From: DASTCC01 sp035711465
GTDB lineage: Bacteria > Acidobacteriota > Vicinamibacteria > Vicinamibacterales > SCN-69-37
Direction of reading: 5' to 3'
Assembly (NCBI GenBank): GCA_035711465.1
Contig: DASTCC010000148.1
Coordinates: 1 to 8,300 of the forward strand
DNA length: 8,300 nt
Shown piece by piece: positions 1 through 6,237 of the stretch; the stretch's first letter is position 1, and each line of letters begins with the position of its first letter. The notes beneath the pieces were generated by a model. It ran no database searches, had not been told where the DNA came from, and saw only the letters and a program-made list of their open reading frames with translations. The position numbers and the translations under genes are program-made.

Positions 1-26
1 CAGGGTCAGAGCAAGCTCTGACCCTG
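1..26. repeat. Perfect 12-bp inverted repeat beside a tandem array
   Basis: Bases 1-12 (cagggtcagagc) and 15-26 (gctctgaccctg) are perfect reverse complements separated by AA. The left arm is the array's 11-bp unit in opposite orientation plus one base. It lies about 50 bases beyond the stop of the minus-strand propeller gene, so it could fold in that transcript and help termination. A 2-base loop is too tight, so a real hairpin would open to a shorter stem. Any U-run would lie outside the window, so termination is only a possibility. Confidence 0.6.
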
Positions 27-69
27 CTCCGACCCTACTCCGACCCTGCACTGACCCCACTCCGACCCC
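15..69. repeat. Five-copy degenerate 11-bp tandem array
   Basis: Five consecutive 11-base units are in register: gctctgaccct, gctccgaccct, actccgaccct, gcactgacccc, actccgacccc. The core CxGACCC is constant in all five; the first two or three bases and the last base vary. The array ends five bases before the stop codon of the minus-strand propeller gene. Its period is about one helical turn. No coding frame or protein explains it. It may be a genome-wide intergenic repeat family, but copy number elsewhere cannot be seen here. Confidence 0.8.
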
Positions 70-74
70 ACCCG

Positions 75-2948
75 TCACCGCGCCAGATCCGTCGCCGGGT
101 CGTCGCGCACGGTCAGCACTGACGTGTAGGCCTTGCCATCGACGGTGAGACGGACGATGTAGGTGCCGGCGCCGGCGGTGGGTCCGCCGCCGCCGCGGCC
201 CGCTGGTGGCGCGGCGTCAGGATCGCCGCCGCGGCCGCCGCCGCGACGGCCGCCTGCAGGCGGCGCCACGGTCGCGTCGCCGAATCGCAGGTTCCAGTAG
301 TAGCGATGCACGCCGGCCGTGCCAGGCACCACCGCCTTGTGCACCTGCGTGCCGCCCGACTGCTGGATCTCGATCGTCACTGGCGCGCTCTGATCGGCCG
401 CAAGGTAGTAGTGCACGGCCGCGCTGTTCGAGAGCTGCGGCGGCGAGTTGCTCGGCTCCTGCTGATCGATCGTGAGCGGGTTGCGGCCGGCGAAGAAAAA
501 GTGTCCGCGCGTCGCGCCCCGTGAAATGCCCTTCCAGATCGTCGCGCGCCGATTCTGGAACAGATGCGCCGGCGCAGTCATCACTTCGGGCGTCAGCTGC
601 TCGAGCGCCGAAATGTCGTCGAGAATCCAGACGCTGCGGCCGTGCGTGCCAGCGACCAGATCGCCGTCGCGCGGATGGATCACGAGATCGTGCACCGGCA
701 CCGTCGGCAGCCCGTTGTCGAGCTGCGCCCAGGTGCCGCCGCCGTCGACGGTCGCGAACACGCCGATCTCGGTGCCGACAAACAGCAGCCGCGGATTCCT
801 GTGCCCTTCTTCGATCACGTAGACCGGTCCGTTCGCCGGCAGATTCGACGAGATGTTCGTCCACGTCTTGCCGTGATCGGTCGTCTTGAACACCCACGGC
901 TGGAAGTTGTCGCTGCGATGGCCGTCGAAGGTGACGTACGCCGTCCCTTCTGCGAACCGCGAGGCTTCGACACGGCTGACCCACAGTCCCGGCGGCACGC
1001 CGGGCACGTTCGCGCGCGTGTTCGTCCACGCTCCGCCGCCGTTGCGCGTGATCTGCACGTTGCCGTCGTCGGTGCCGACCCAGATCAGTCCCGGCGTGAT
1101 CGGCGATTCCGAGATCGTGATGATCGTCGCATGGGTCTCGGCGCCGGTGACGTCGCGCGTCAGGCCGCCGCTCTCGCGATCGGTGAGCTCCGGATTGTTG
1201 GTCGACAGATCCGGGCTGATGATCTGCCAGGTGTCGCCGCGGTCCGTGCTGCGGAAGAGATGATTGCCGCCGAAGAGCAGCGTCTTCGAATCGTGCGGCG
1301 ACAGCGTCAGCGCCGCGCTCCAGTTGAACCGGAACGACGGCGGCAGCCCGCCGCCTCGCCCGCCGCGACCGCCACCCGCCGGCGGCGCCGCCGCGGCCGC
1401 GGGCGCGAACTCGCTGTAGTTCGTGACCGTCTGCGGATTCGGCGTCACGCCTCGCCCTTCCTGACGGAACACCGAATCGAGCCGGCGGATGTTGCCGCCC
1501 TGGCTTTCCGTGTACACGGTGCGCCAGTCGTTCGGATCGACGGTGGCGTGAAAGCCGTCGCCGCTGTGGAACTTGAACCAGTGATCGTTGAGGATGCCGT
1601 TGACGTCGCGGCTGTTGCTCGGCCCGCCCCAGTTGCCGTTGTCCTGGAGGCCGCCGTAGACCCAGTACGGATCGCGATTGTCGACCGTCACCGCGTAGTA
1701 CTGGCCGATCGCCATGTTGTCGAACATCGTCACCGTCTGACCGCCGTCGAAGGAGAGATAGGCGCCCTTGTCGTTGCCGGTGTAGATGCGATCGGGCTGA
1801 TTCGGATCCTGCCAGAGCGCGTGGAAGTCGCCGCCCATGCTCGGCAGCGATCCGCTGAACGTCGCGCCGCCGTCGTCGGACACCTGTGCCGCGGTGGCGA
1901 GCACGTACACGCGCTTGTCGTTGGTCGGGTGCATGTAGATGTGGCTGTAGTAGAACGGCCGGTTGTTGTAGCGGTTCACCTGCCGCCACGTCTTGCCGCC
2001 ATCTTCGGATCGGTAGATGCCGCTGCCGGGCTTCGAGAGATCCGCGTACTCCGGCGTGTTCGGCGCCGGCTGGTAGCCGTGCTCGATGATTGCCGTGAGG
2101 ATCGAGGGGTTCGCGCGGAAGATCGCGAGGCCGATCTTCCCCGTCGGTCCGGTCGGCAGGCCGGCCGTGAGCTTCTGCCAGGTGCGGCCCGCATCCGTCG
2201 ACTTGAAGATGCCGCCGTTCGGCCCGCCGCTCAGGAACCGGTGCGGCTGCCGGATGCGCTCCCAGAACGCCGCGTAGAGGACGTTCGGATTCTTCGGATC
2301 CATCTTGAGCTCGGTCGCGCCGGTGCGCGGGTCGCCGGGCAGGCCCTGGGTCAGCTTCTGCCACGTCGCGCCGCCGTCGGTGGTCTTGAACACGCCGCGC
2401 TCGCCGGTGTGGCCCCAGAGATGTCCCTGCGCGGCGACGTAGACGATGTTCGGATCGGCCGGATGTGGAATCACCTCGGCGATGTGATGCGTATCGCGGA
2501 GCCCCATGTTCGTGAACGTCTTGCCGCCGTCGGTCGACTTGTAGACGCCGTCGCCCCAGCTGATGCTGTTCCGCACGCACGTCTCGCCGGTGCCGACCCA
2601 GATGATGTCCGGATTCGGCTGGAAGAAGGCGACGTCGCCGATCGCCGCGGTGCCGTAGCGATCGAAGATCGGTTCCCACTTCGTCCCGGCGCTCGTCGAT
2701 TTCCACACCCCGCCCGATGCCGCGGCGACCAGCACCCTCGAAAAATCCGCTTCGACGGCGTCGATGTCCGTCACCCGCCCGGACATGTTGGCCGGACCGA
2801 TGTTGCGCCACGGCAGATCGGCGACGAGCCGCGCGAGTGGCGGCGCCTGCGGCGGCGCGGTGGCGGTGATGGTCGAGGGGAGATTCGGCAGCGAGACGAG
2901 GACGAGCACGATCGGCGCAGCCAGACCACGGACGAGAGAGGACAGCAT
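75..2948 (-). CDS. Secreted Asp-box (BNR/sortilin-type) beta-propeller protein
   Basis: A 957-residue protein, usually annotated as a glycosyl hydrolase, sialidase-like or VPS10/sortilin-domain protein. Residues 1 to about 30 are a hydrophobic signal-peptide-like segment, so export is expected. Eleven Asp-box-like motifs (S/T-x-D-x-G-x-T-W/F) follow, near residues 81, 135, 186, 247, 311, 355, 397, 564, 631, 687 and 730, enough for one or two multi-bladed propellers. A Gly/Arg-rich linker at 515-534 separates two groups of blades. After the last blade comes a beta-rich region (about 845-945) resembling the FlgD-like/Ig-like end of this family, split by a second Gly/Arg/Pro-rich stretch at 896-928. 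No catalytic residues of a true sialidase can be assigned, so enzymatic activity is unproven. The start is the ATG at 2946-2948, preceded by GGAG six bases upstream and followed by the signal peptide; the open frame further upstream is chance. The C terminus seems short for the family. Class is confident, function is not. Confidence 0.92.
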   Translation of the reverse strand: MLSSLVRGLAAPIVLVLVSLPNLPSTITATAPPQAPPLARLVADLPWRNIGPANMSGRVTDIDAVEADFSRVLVAAASGGVWKSTSAGTKWEPIFDRYGTAAIGDVAFFQPNPDIIWVGTGETCVRNSISWGDGVYKSTDGGKTFTNMGLRDTHHIAEVIPHPADPNIVYVAAQGHLWGHTGERGVFKTTDGGATWQKLTQGLPGDPRTGATELKMDPKNPNVLYAAFWERIRQPHRFLSGGPNGGIFKSTDAGRTWQKLTAGLPTGPTGKIGLAIFRANPSILTAIIEHGYQPAPNTPEYADLSKPGSGIYRSEDGGKTWRQVNRYNNRPFYYSHIYMHPTNDKRVYVLATAAQVSDDGGATFSGSLPSMGGDFHALWQDPNQPDRIYTGNDKGAYLSFDGGQTVTMFDNMAIGQYYAVTVDNRDPYWVYGGLQDNGNWGGPSNSRDVNGILNDHWFKFHSGDGFHATVDPNDWRTVYTESQGGNIRRLDSVFRQEGRGVTPNPQTVTNYSEFAPAAAAAPPAGGGRGGRGGGLPPSFRFNWSAALTLSPHDSKTLLFGGNHLFRSTDRGDTWQIISPDLSTNNPELTDRESGGLTRDVTGAETHATIITISESPITPGLIWVGTDDGNVQITRNGGGAWTNTRANVPGVPPGLWVSRVEASRFAEGTAYVTFDGHRSDNFQPWVFKTTDHGKTWTNISSNLPANGPVYVIEEGHRNPRLLFVGTEIGVFATVDGGGTWAQLDNGLPTVPVHDLVIHPRDGDLVAGTHGRSVWILDDISALEQLTPEVMTAPAHLFQNRRATIWKGISRGATRGHFFFAGRNPLTIDQQEPSNSPPQLSNSAAVHYYLAADQSAPVTIEIQQSGGTQVHKAVVPGTAGVHRYYWNLRFGDATVAPPAGGRRGGGRGGDPDAAPPAGRGGGGPTAGAGTYIVRLTVDGKAYTSVLTVRDDPATDLAR

Positions 2949-2954
2949 ACGTCG

Positions 2955-2958
2955 CTCC
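2955..2958 (-). promoter_or_regulatory. Ribosome binding site fixing the propeller start
   Basis: The minus strand reads GGAG six bases before the ATG at 2948. With the signal peptide immediately after that ATG, it decides the start against the open frame that continues upstream to 3809. A weak extended -10-like TGC-TATCCT (TATCCT at 2993-2988) lies about 40 bases upstream of the ATG, without a convincing -35. Confidence 0.65.
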
Positions 2959-3003
2959 AACGATGTCGAAATGGGCGTGTGGCGGCGAGGATAGCACAGC
3001 GTC

Positions 3004-3022
3004 CGGCCGTCGACGACGGCCG
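3004..3022. repeat. 9-bp inverted repeat in a divergent promoter region
   Basis: Bases 3004-3012 (cggccgtcg) and 3014-3022 (cgacggccg) are perfect reverse complements around a single A. The site sits between two divergently transcribed genes, just upstream of the weak -10-like element for the propeller gene. It could be an operator half-site pair for a dimeric regulator or a small hairpin. In DNA this GC-rich such repeats also arise by chance, so function is inference. Confidence 0.45.
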
Positions 3023-3065
3023 CTCGGAGTTGAATCCGCGGCACGGGCATGGAAGACTTACGCGC

Positions 3066-3785
3066 GTGATCGCCGCGCTGCAGGCTTTGATTGCCCTGCA
3101 ACAGCTCGACTCGGCGGCCGACGCCGCAAGAAGACGTCAGGCCGAGCTGCCACAGACCGAGGCGCGCATTGCCGAAACACTTGCCTCCGCCCAGGCCGCG
3201 GTCGAGACCGCGAAGGAACGGCTCGCGGCCAATCACGCGGCGCGCCGCGCCCTCGAAAAAGACGTCGCCGCCGTCGACACGCGGCTCTCGCGCTTCAACG
3301 ATCACAAAGCGCAGGTCAAGACCAATCAGGAATACACCGCGCTCCTCCACGAGATCGACACGGCGAAAGCGGAGAAGGACGGACTCGAGGAGAAGATCCT
3401 CGTGCTGATGGAGGAAGCCGACGTCGGCGGCGCCGAGATCGCGTCCGCCGAGCGCGCGCTCGCCGCCGCGGTGAGCGAGGGCGAACGCACGCGGGCGGCG
3501 ATCGCCGCCGAAAAGCAGTCGCTCGACGCCGAGCTCGCGCGGCTGGCCGGCGCGCGCAAGGGCGAGGTGGCCGCGATCGACCCGCCGGTCCTCGCCCGCT
3601 ACGAGCAGCTGCTCAAGGGCCGGAAAGGCGTGGCGGTCGCCGCGCTGAATGGCGAGACCTGCTCGGCCTGTTTCGTCCGGCTGCGCCCCCACATCACGCA
3701 GCAGGTGCGCCGGAACGACAGCATCGTGCAGTGCGAGAGCTGTCAGCGCATCCTCTATTACGACCCGCCGCCCGACGGCGCCTGA
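3066..3785 (+). CDS. Coiled-coil C4-type zinc-ribbon protein (PF02591, CT398/FlgZ type)
   Basis: A 239-residue protein with the architecture of the C4 zinc-ribbon family that includes Chlamydia CT398/CdsZ and Helicobacter HP0958/FlgZ. Residues 1 to about 165 are a long charged Ala/Glu/Lys/Arg-rich region expected to form a helical coiled-coil hairpin, with the family-typical FNDHKAQVKTNQEYTALLHE stretch near 77-96 at the turn. The C terminus holds the zinc site: Cys199 and Cys202, then 20 residues, then Cys223 and Cys226, followed by QRILYY as in relatives. Known members act as adaptors, binding RpoN or secretion/flagellar components; the general role in most bacteria is unresolved. The start chosen is GTG 3066, with GGAAG ten bases upstream; the nearby ATG at 3049 is out of frame and stops at once. 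A weak TTGAAT at 3030 and AAGACT at 3053 could be a promoter. The open frame reaching back to 564 is antisense to the propeller gene and not coding. It heads a four-gene plus-strand run. Confidence 0.9.
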   Translation: MIAALQALIALQQLDSAADAARRRQAELPQTEARIAETLASAQAAVETAKERLAANHAARRALEKDVAAVDTRLSRFNDHKAQVKTNQEYTALLHEIDTAKAEKDGLEEKILVLMEEADVGGAEIASAERALAAAVSEGERTRAAIAAEKQSLDAELARLAGARKGEVAAIDPPVLARYEQLLKGRKGVAVAALNGETCSACFVRLRPHITQQVRRNDSIVQCESCQRILYYDPPPDGA

Positions 3786-3956
3786 GCCTGCCCGCGTCCA
3801 TTGCCGCACATCCCCAGTTGAGTCTCGGGGGCTTTGGTGGCATTCTGGGCGCGGGTGAGCGACTCTTCAGGAATCTTCCAGCACGGGCTGCCCGTGACCG
3901 TCGATGAGCGTCCGACGGCACGTCCCGTGTACGCGCGCACGCTGACGCGCCTGACG

Positions 3957-4274
3957 ATGCACGTGCCCGAAATCGAAGGCGTCTGGCGCCGCGATTTGAA
4001 GTCGGGCGACTGGGTCGTCGTCCGCACCCGCAACTCGCAGTACACCCTCGCGATTCAGGACGACGCGACCTTTCTCGTCTCGGGCGGCTGGTTCGATCGC
4101 ACCGGCGGCGGCAACAGCCGCGTCGGCGTCACCGGCTGCACCTGGGGCGGCAGCGCGATTCTCACCGAGCTCGTCGCGGCGGCGGGCATGTTCGTCGAGT
4201 TCAGCAACGGCGTTCGCACGACTCGTGTCCAGGAGATCCAGGTGATCTCCGGCGCGACGGGTCGTCCGCACTAG
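3957..4274 (+). CDS. Small uncharacterised protein upstream of rnhA
   Basis: I do not recognise a named family. From ATG 3957 the product is 105 residues. It is predicted soluble, probably beta-rich, with no signal peptide or membrane segment. Notable stretches are WRRDLKSGDWVVVRTRNSQY (residues 10-29), VSGGWFDR (41-48) and TGCTWGGSAI (58-67), a density of Trp and Gly that suggests a folded, conserved domain. The start is uncertain: no start candidate has a good ribosome binding site, and the frame is open upstream with TTG 3834 and GTG 3837, 3855, 3894 and 3927, whose codons keep the high third-position GC of coding sequence. GTG 3894 is a plausible longer start (126 residues). The stop TAG shares its G with the GTG start of rnhA, so translational coupling is likely. 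It sits between two genes that are neighbours in other bacteria. Coding status is likely because of the tight junction; function is unknown. Confidence 0.7.
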   Translation: MHVPEIEGVWRRDLKSGDWVVVRTRNSQYTLAIQDDATFLVSGGWFDRTGGGNSRVGVTGCTWGGSAILTELVAAAGMFVEFSNGVRTTRVQEIQVISGATGRPH

Positions 4275-4702
4275 TGGCCGCGTTTACCGCACACGTCGAC
4301 GGCGGCGCGCGCGGCAACCCCGGCCCAGCCGGCTGGGGCGCGGTGATCGAGACGCCGGCCGGAGAGGTCGTCGAGCTCTGCGGCGGCATCCCGTACGCGA
4401 CCAACAACGTCGCCGAGTACAGCGGCCTGATCGCGGCCCTGACCTGGTGCCGCGATCGAGGCGCACGCGAAGTCCACGTCCGATCGGATTCGCTGCTGCT
4501 CGTGCAGCAGATGCTGGGTGTCTACAAGGTGAAGAACGAGGGCCTGAAGCCGCTCCACGGAACCGCGCGCCTGCTCGCTCACGAGATCGGCCGCGTCACC
4601 TACGAGCACATCCGCCGCGAGGTGAACAAGGAGGCGGATCGGCTGGCGAACCAGGCCATGGACGCGATTCAGAACCAGGCCGCCGCGGGCACCGGGGGCT
4701 GA
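4274..4702 (+). CDS. rnhA: Ribonuclease HI (type 1 RNase H)
   Basis: A 142-residue RNase HI, which cleaves the RNA strand of RNA-DNA hybrids (R-loops, Okazaki primers) in the cytoplasm with two Mg ions. The catalytic acidic residues are all visible: Asp9 in HVDGGARGNPGPAGWG, Glu48 in NNVAEYSGL, Asp72 in VRSDSLLLVQQ and Asp122 in NKEADRLAN. Length matches the stand-alone enzyme, with no N-terminal hybrid-binding domain and no acid phosphatase fusion as in mycobacteria. The region before the last Asp is the short-loop form (REVNKEAD) rather than the E. coli loop carrying His124, as in many archaeal and Bacillus-type enzymes. The GTG start overlaps the TAG stop of the upstream gene by one base and has no strong ribosome binding site, so coupled translation is likely. 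The last ten or so residues (Gln/Ala/Gly) look like a disordered tail. Confidence 0.93.
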   Translation: MAAFTAHVDGGARGNPGPAGWGAVIETPAGEVVELCGGIPYATNNVAEYSGLIAALTWCRDRGAREVHVRSDSLLLVQQMLGVYKVKNEGLKPLHGTARLLAHEIGRVTYEHIRREVNKEADRLANQAMDAIQNQAAAGTGG

Positions 4703-4734
4703 GTCACGACACCAAGCACTGAACGAGGGATCTC

Positions 4735-4804
4735 AGCACCCAGCACCCAGCACAGAGCACCCAGCACCGAGCACCCAGCACTGAGCACCCAGCACAGAGC
4801 ACCG
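4735..4804. repeat. Ten-copy 7-bp tandem array AGCACNN
   Basis: Ten uninterrupted heptads are in perfect phase. AGCAC is invariant; the last two bases run CC, CC, AG, CC, CG, CC, TG, CC, AG, CG. CC alternates with another pair for most of the array, giving a higher-order period of about 14. One isolated copy (agcactg, 4715-4721) lies out of phase upstream. The array fills most of the spacer between rnhA and the next gene and ends four bases before that gene's ATG, so it occupies the place where a ribosome binding site should be. No protein or RNA gene explains it. Confidence 0.9.
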
Positions 4805-4808
4805 AACC

Positions 4809-5258
4809 ATGTCCGACCGCAAATACCGTCAGCGCGGCTACCAGGATGACGATCGCGATCGCCGGCCGCCCTCGGGCGAGCGCCCCAAGAAGGCGCCCGA
4901 GCTCCGCGATCCTCGAATGCCACGCGATCCGCGCGTGCCGAACATGCCGGGGTTTCGGCAGGTCTTCAAATGCGGCCGGTGCGGACACGTCGAGTCGGCC
5001 GAGGTCGGGCCGGCGAGCAAATGCCGCAACTGCGGCGTCGATCTACGCGGGTGCATTCACTGCGAATCGTTCGACCCCGGGTCGCGATTCGAGTGCCGCC
5101 AGAGGATCCAGGCGCGTGTCAGTCCCAAGGACGTCGCCAACAGCTGCACCCTGTTCGCGCCGCGCGTGCAGGTCGAGCGCGAAACCGGATCCACGCCGGC
5201 CTCCGGATCGAGCGTGTCCAGCGCCAAGCGCGCGCTCGACGATCTATTCAAGTTCTAA
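4809..5258 (+). CDS. Eight-cysteine zinc-ribbon-like protein, function unknown
   Basis: A 149-residue cytoplasmic protein. Residues 1-50 are highly charged and Arg/Asp/Pro-rich (DDDRDRRPP, then MPRDPRVPNMPG), probably disordered. Residues 51-76 form a rubredoxin/zinc-ribbon-like knuckle pair: Cys55-x2-Cys58 and Cys72-x2-Cys75. A second set follows: Cys82-x2-Cys85, Cys96 and Cys113, in the context CIHCESFDP...FECRQ...VSPKDVANSCTLFAP. Eight cysteines would fit two metal sites (zinc, or less likely iron-sulfur). The C terminus ends in a short amphipathic segment, AKRALDDLFKF. I cannot assign a family name or a function. The ATG at 4809 is the natural start, but no ribosome binding site is present because the AGCACNN array lies immediately upstream. 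It is the last gene of the plus-strand run and converges on pgeF, with six bases between stop codons and no terminator between them. Confidence 0.85.
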   Translation: MSDRKYRQRGYQDDDRDRRPPSGERPKKAPELRDPRMPRDPRVPNMPGFRQVFKCGRCGHVESAEVGPASKCRNCGVDLRGCIHCESFDPGSRFECRQRIQARVSPKDVANSCTLFAPRVQVERETGSTPASGSSVSSAKRALDDLFKF

Positions 5259-5264
5259 CGATGG

Positions 5265-6032
5265 TCAGGCGGGAGGTTGCAGCCGGATGGCGGCGACGAG
5301 CCGTCCCGTGCCCGATCCTTCCTTGCGGTACGAGAAGAAGTCGCCGAGATTGATCGCGGTGCACAGGCCGGCGACGCGGATCGCATCGGCCGGCACCCCG
5401 GCCTCCTCCAGCTGATCGGCGTTGGCCTGCCACAGATCCAGCCGCCAGTGGCCGGGCCCGTCCTCGGTGAACCACGCCGCGGCGTCGGGCGTCATCCCCA
5501 GGAACGCCGTCCGCACGCGATCGTCCACCTGATAGCAGCACGCGCCGATGCTCGGGCCGATCGCGGCGACGAGATCGCCGGGATCCACGCCGGCCTCCTG
5601 CAGCTCGCGTACGGTCTCGGCCGCGACTCCCGCGCACGTGCCCCGCCACCCCGCATGCACGGCGGCCACGGCGCGGCCGCGGCGATCGGCGAGCAGAATG
5701 GGCACGCAGTCGGCGATGCGGACCGCAATCGCGCGCGCCGGATCGGTGGACACGATCGCGTCCGCCTCCGGCGGCTCCGCGATCGCTTCGCCGGGGCGCA
5801 CGTGAACGACACGCCGGCCGTGCACCTGCCTGACCCGAACGATGTCGTGGGCGGCCACGCCCAGCGCCTCCCCAAGCCGCCGGTAGTCGTCGTCAGCGGT
5901 CTGGTCGCGAAAGGACAAGACGCGCGTCGTGAAGATGTGCCTTGCCAGCGGACGGAGCGAGACGACGTCGAGGCAACGTCCGGCGACGCCTTCGCGCCAC
6001 TCGAAACCCGATTCGGCAACTGTCGTTGTCAC
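5265..6032 (-). CDS. pgeF: Peptidoglycan editing factor PgeF (YfiH/YlmD, DUF152)
   Basis: A 255-residue member of the PF02578 family, formerly called polyphenol oxidase or multicopper laccase. E. coli YfiH/PgeF prevents L-Ser replacing L-Ala in the peptidoglycan stem peptide; other members have purine-nucleoside activities (adenosine deaminase, nucleoside phosphorylase). The metal-binding triad is intact: His71 in RVRQVHGRR, Cys109 in ADCVPILLAD and His126 in VHAGWRGT, close to the E. coli positions 71, 107 and 124. Other family signatures are IGPSIGACCYQV (158-169), CTAINLGDFFSYRKEG (224-239) and the closing TGR (242-244). The length is typical for the full family. The GTG start at 6032-6030 has AGGAG four bases upstream (6041-6037). 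No partner gene of cell-wall synthesis is adjacent. It is transcribed divergently from the small gene at 6238 across a 205-base spacer and converges on the eight-cysteine gene. Confidence 0.95.
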   Translation of the reverse strand: MTTTVAESGFEWREGVAGRCLDVVSLRPLARHIFTTRVLSFRDQTADDDYRRLGEALGVAAHDIVRVRQVHGRRVVHVRPGEAIAEPPEADAIVSTDPARAIAVRIADCVPILLADRRGRAVAAVHAGWRGTCAGVAAETVRELQEAGVDPGDLVAAIGPSIGACCYQVDDRVRTAFLGMTPDAAAWFTEDGPGHWRLDLWQANADQLEEAGVPADAIRVAGLCTAINLGDFFSYRKEGSGTGRLVAAIRLQPPA

Positions 6033-6036
6033 TCTG

Positions 6037-6041
6037 CTCCT
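6037..6041 (-). promoter_or_regulatory. Ribosome binding site of pgeF
   Basis: The minus strand reads AGGAG four bases before the GTG at 6032. It supports a GTG start for pgeF in the absence of a nearby ATG. The remaining spacer (6042-6222) shows no convincing sigma-70-type promoter on either strand and no strong hairpin. Confidence 0.6.
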
Positions 6042-6222
6042 GTTCGACGCTCGAAATGGTTCCTGCGGGCGTCATTGCCACGCGGTCGCGTCCGAGTCTC
6101 CACATCTTGCCAGCCTTCGCCTCGCCATAACACCCGATTCCCGCACGACTTGCAGCGACCACCCTCCTGCGCGCGGCCATGGCAGCCGCCTTGCTCTGTC
6201 GACGGATGCCGGACAGCACCGG

Positions 6223-6230
6223 CGGAGGGA
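6223..6230 (+). promoter_or_regulatory. Strong ribosome binding site deciding the 6238 start
   Basis: CGGAGGGA lies seven bases before the ATG at 6238, the best Shine-Dalgarno match in the window. It fixes the start of the 98-residue protein, although the same frame is open upstream to 5929 through sequence antisense to pgeF. Confidence 0.75.
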
Positions 6231-6237
6231 CGCACCG

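Noticed and set aside
217..2997. A 926-codon minus-strand open frame overlapping the propeller gene in another frame
   Set aside because: It shares the region with the clearly homologous Asp-box frame; its translation is Arg/Ala-rich and low in pattern, as expected for a shifted frame in GC-rich DNA.
3030..3058. TTGAAT, 17 bases, AAGACT as a promoter of the zinc-ribbon gene, which would imply a leaderless GTG
   Set aside because: The -10 matches only half the consensus and GGAAG also fits as a ribosome binding site; too weak to annotate.
564..3065. A 1,000-codon-scale plus-strand open frame antisense to the propeller gene, merging into the zinc-ribbon gene
   Set aside because: Stop codons are rare on the antisense of GC-rich genes. 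The translation is Arg/Val/Ala-rich without domains, and the zinc-ribbon protein begins naturally at GTG 3066.
2949..3809. An upstream extension of the propeller gene to 3809
   Set aside because: It would run antisense through the zinc-ribbon gene; the ATG at 2948 has a ribosome binding site and starts a signal peptide.
3786..3956. A possible structured RNA (such as RNase P RNA) downstream of the zinc-ribbon gene
   Set aside because: None of the conserved RNase P RNA elements is visible and the stretch is too short; the only pairing, CCCC with GGGG around 3812-3830, is weak and lacks a T-run.
4704..4988. Minus-strand open frames across the AGCACNN array (Cys/Trp/Leu/Gly-rich translations)
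   Set aside because: They are the translation of a 7-base repeat in shifting frames and overlap the start of the eight-cysteine gene; no coding support.
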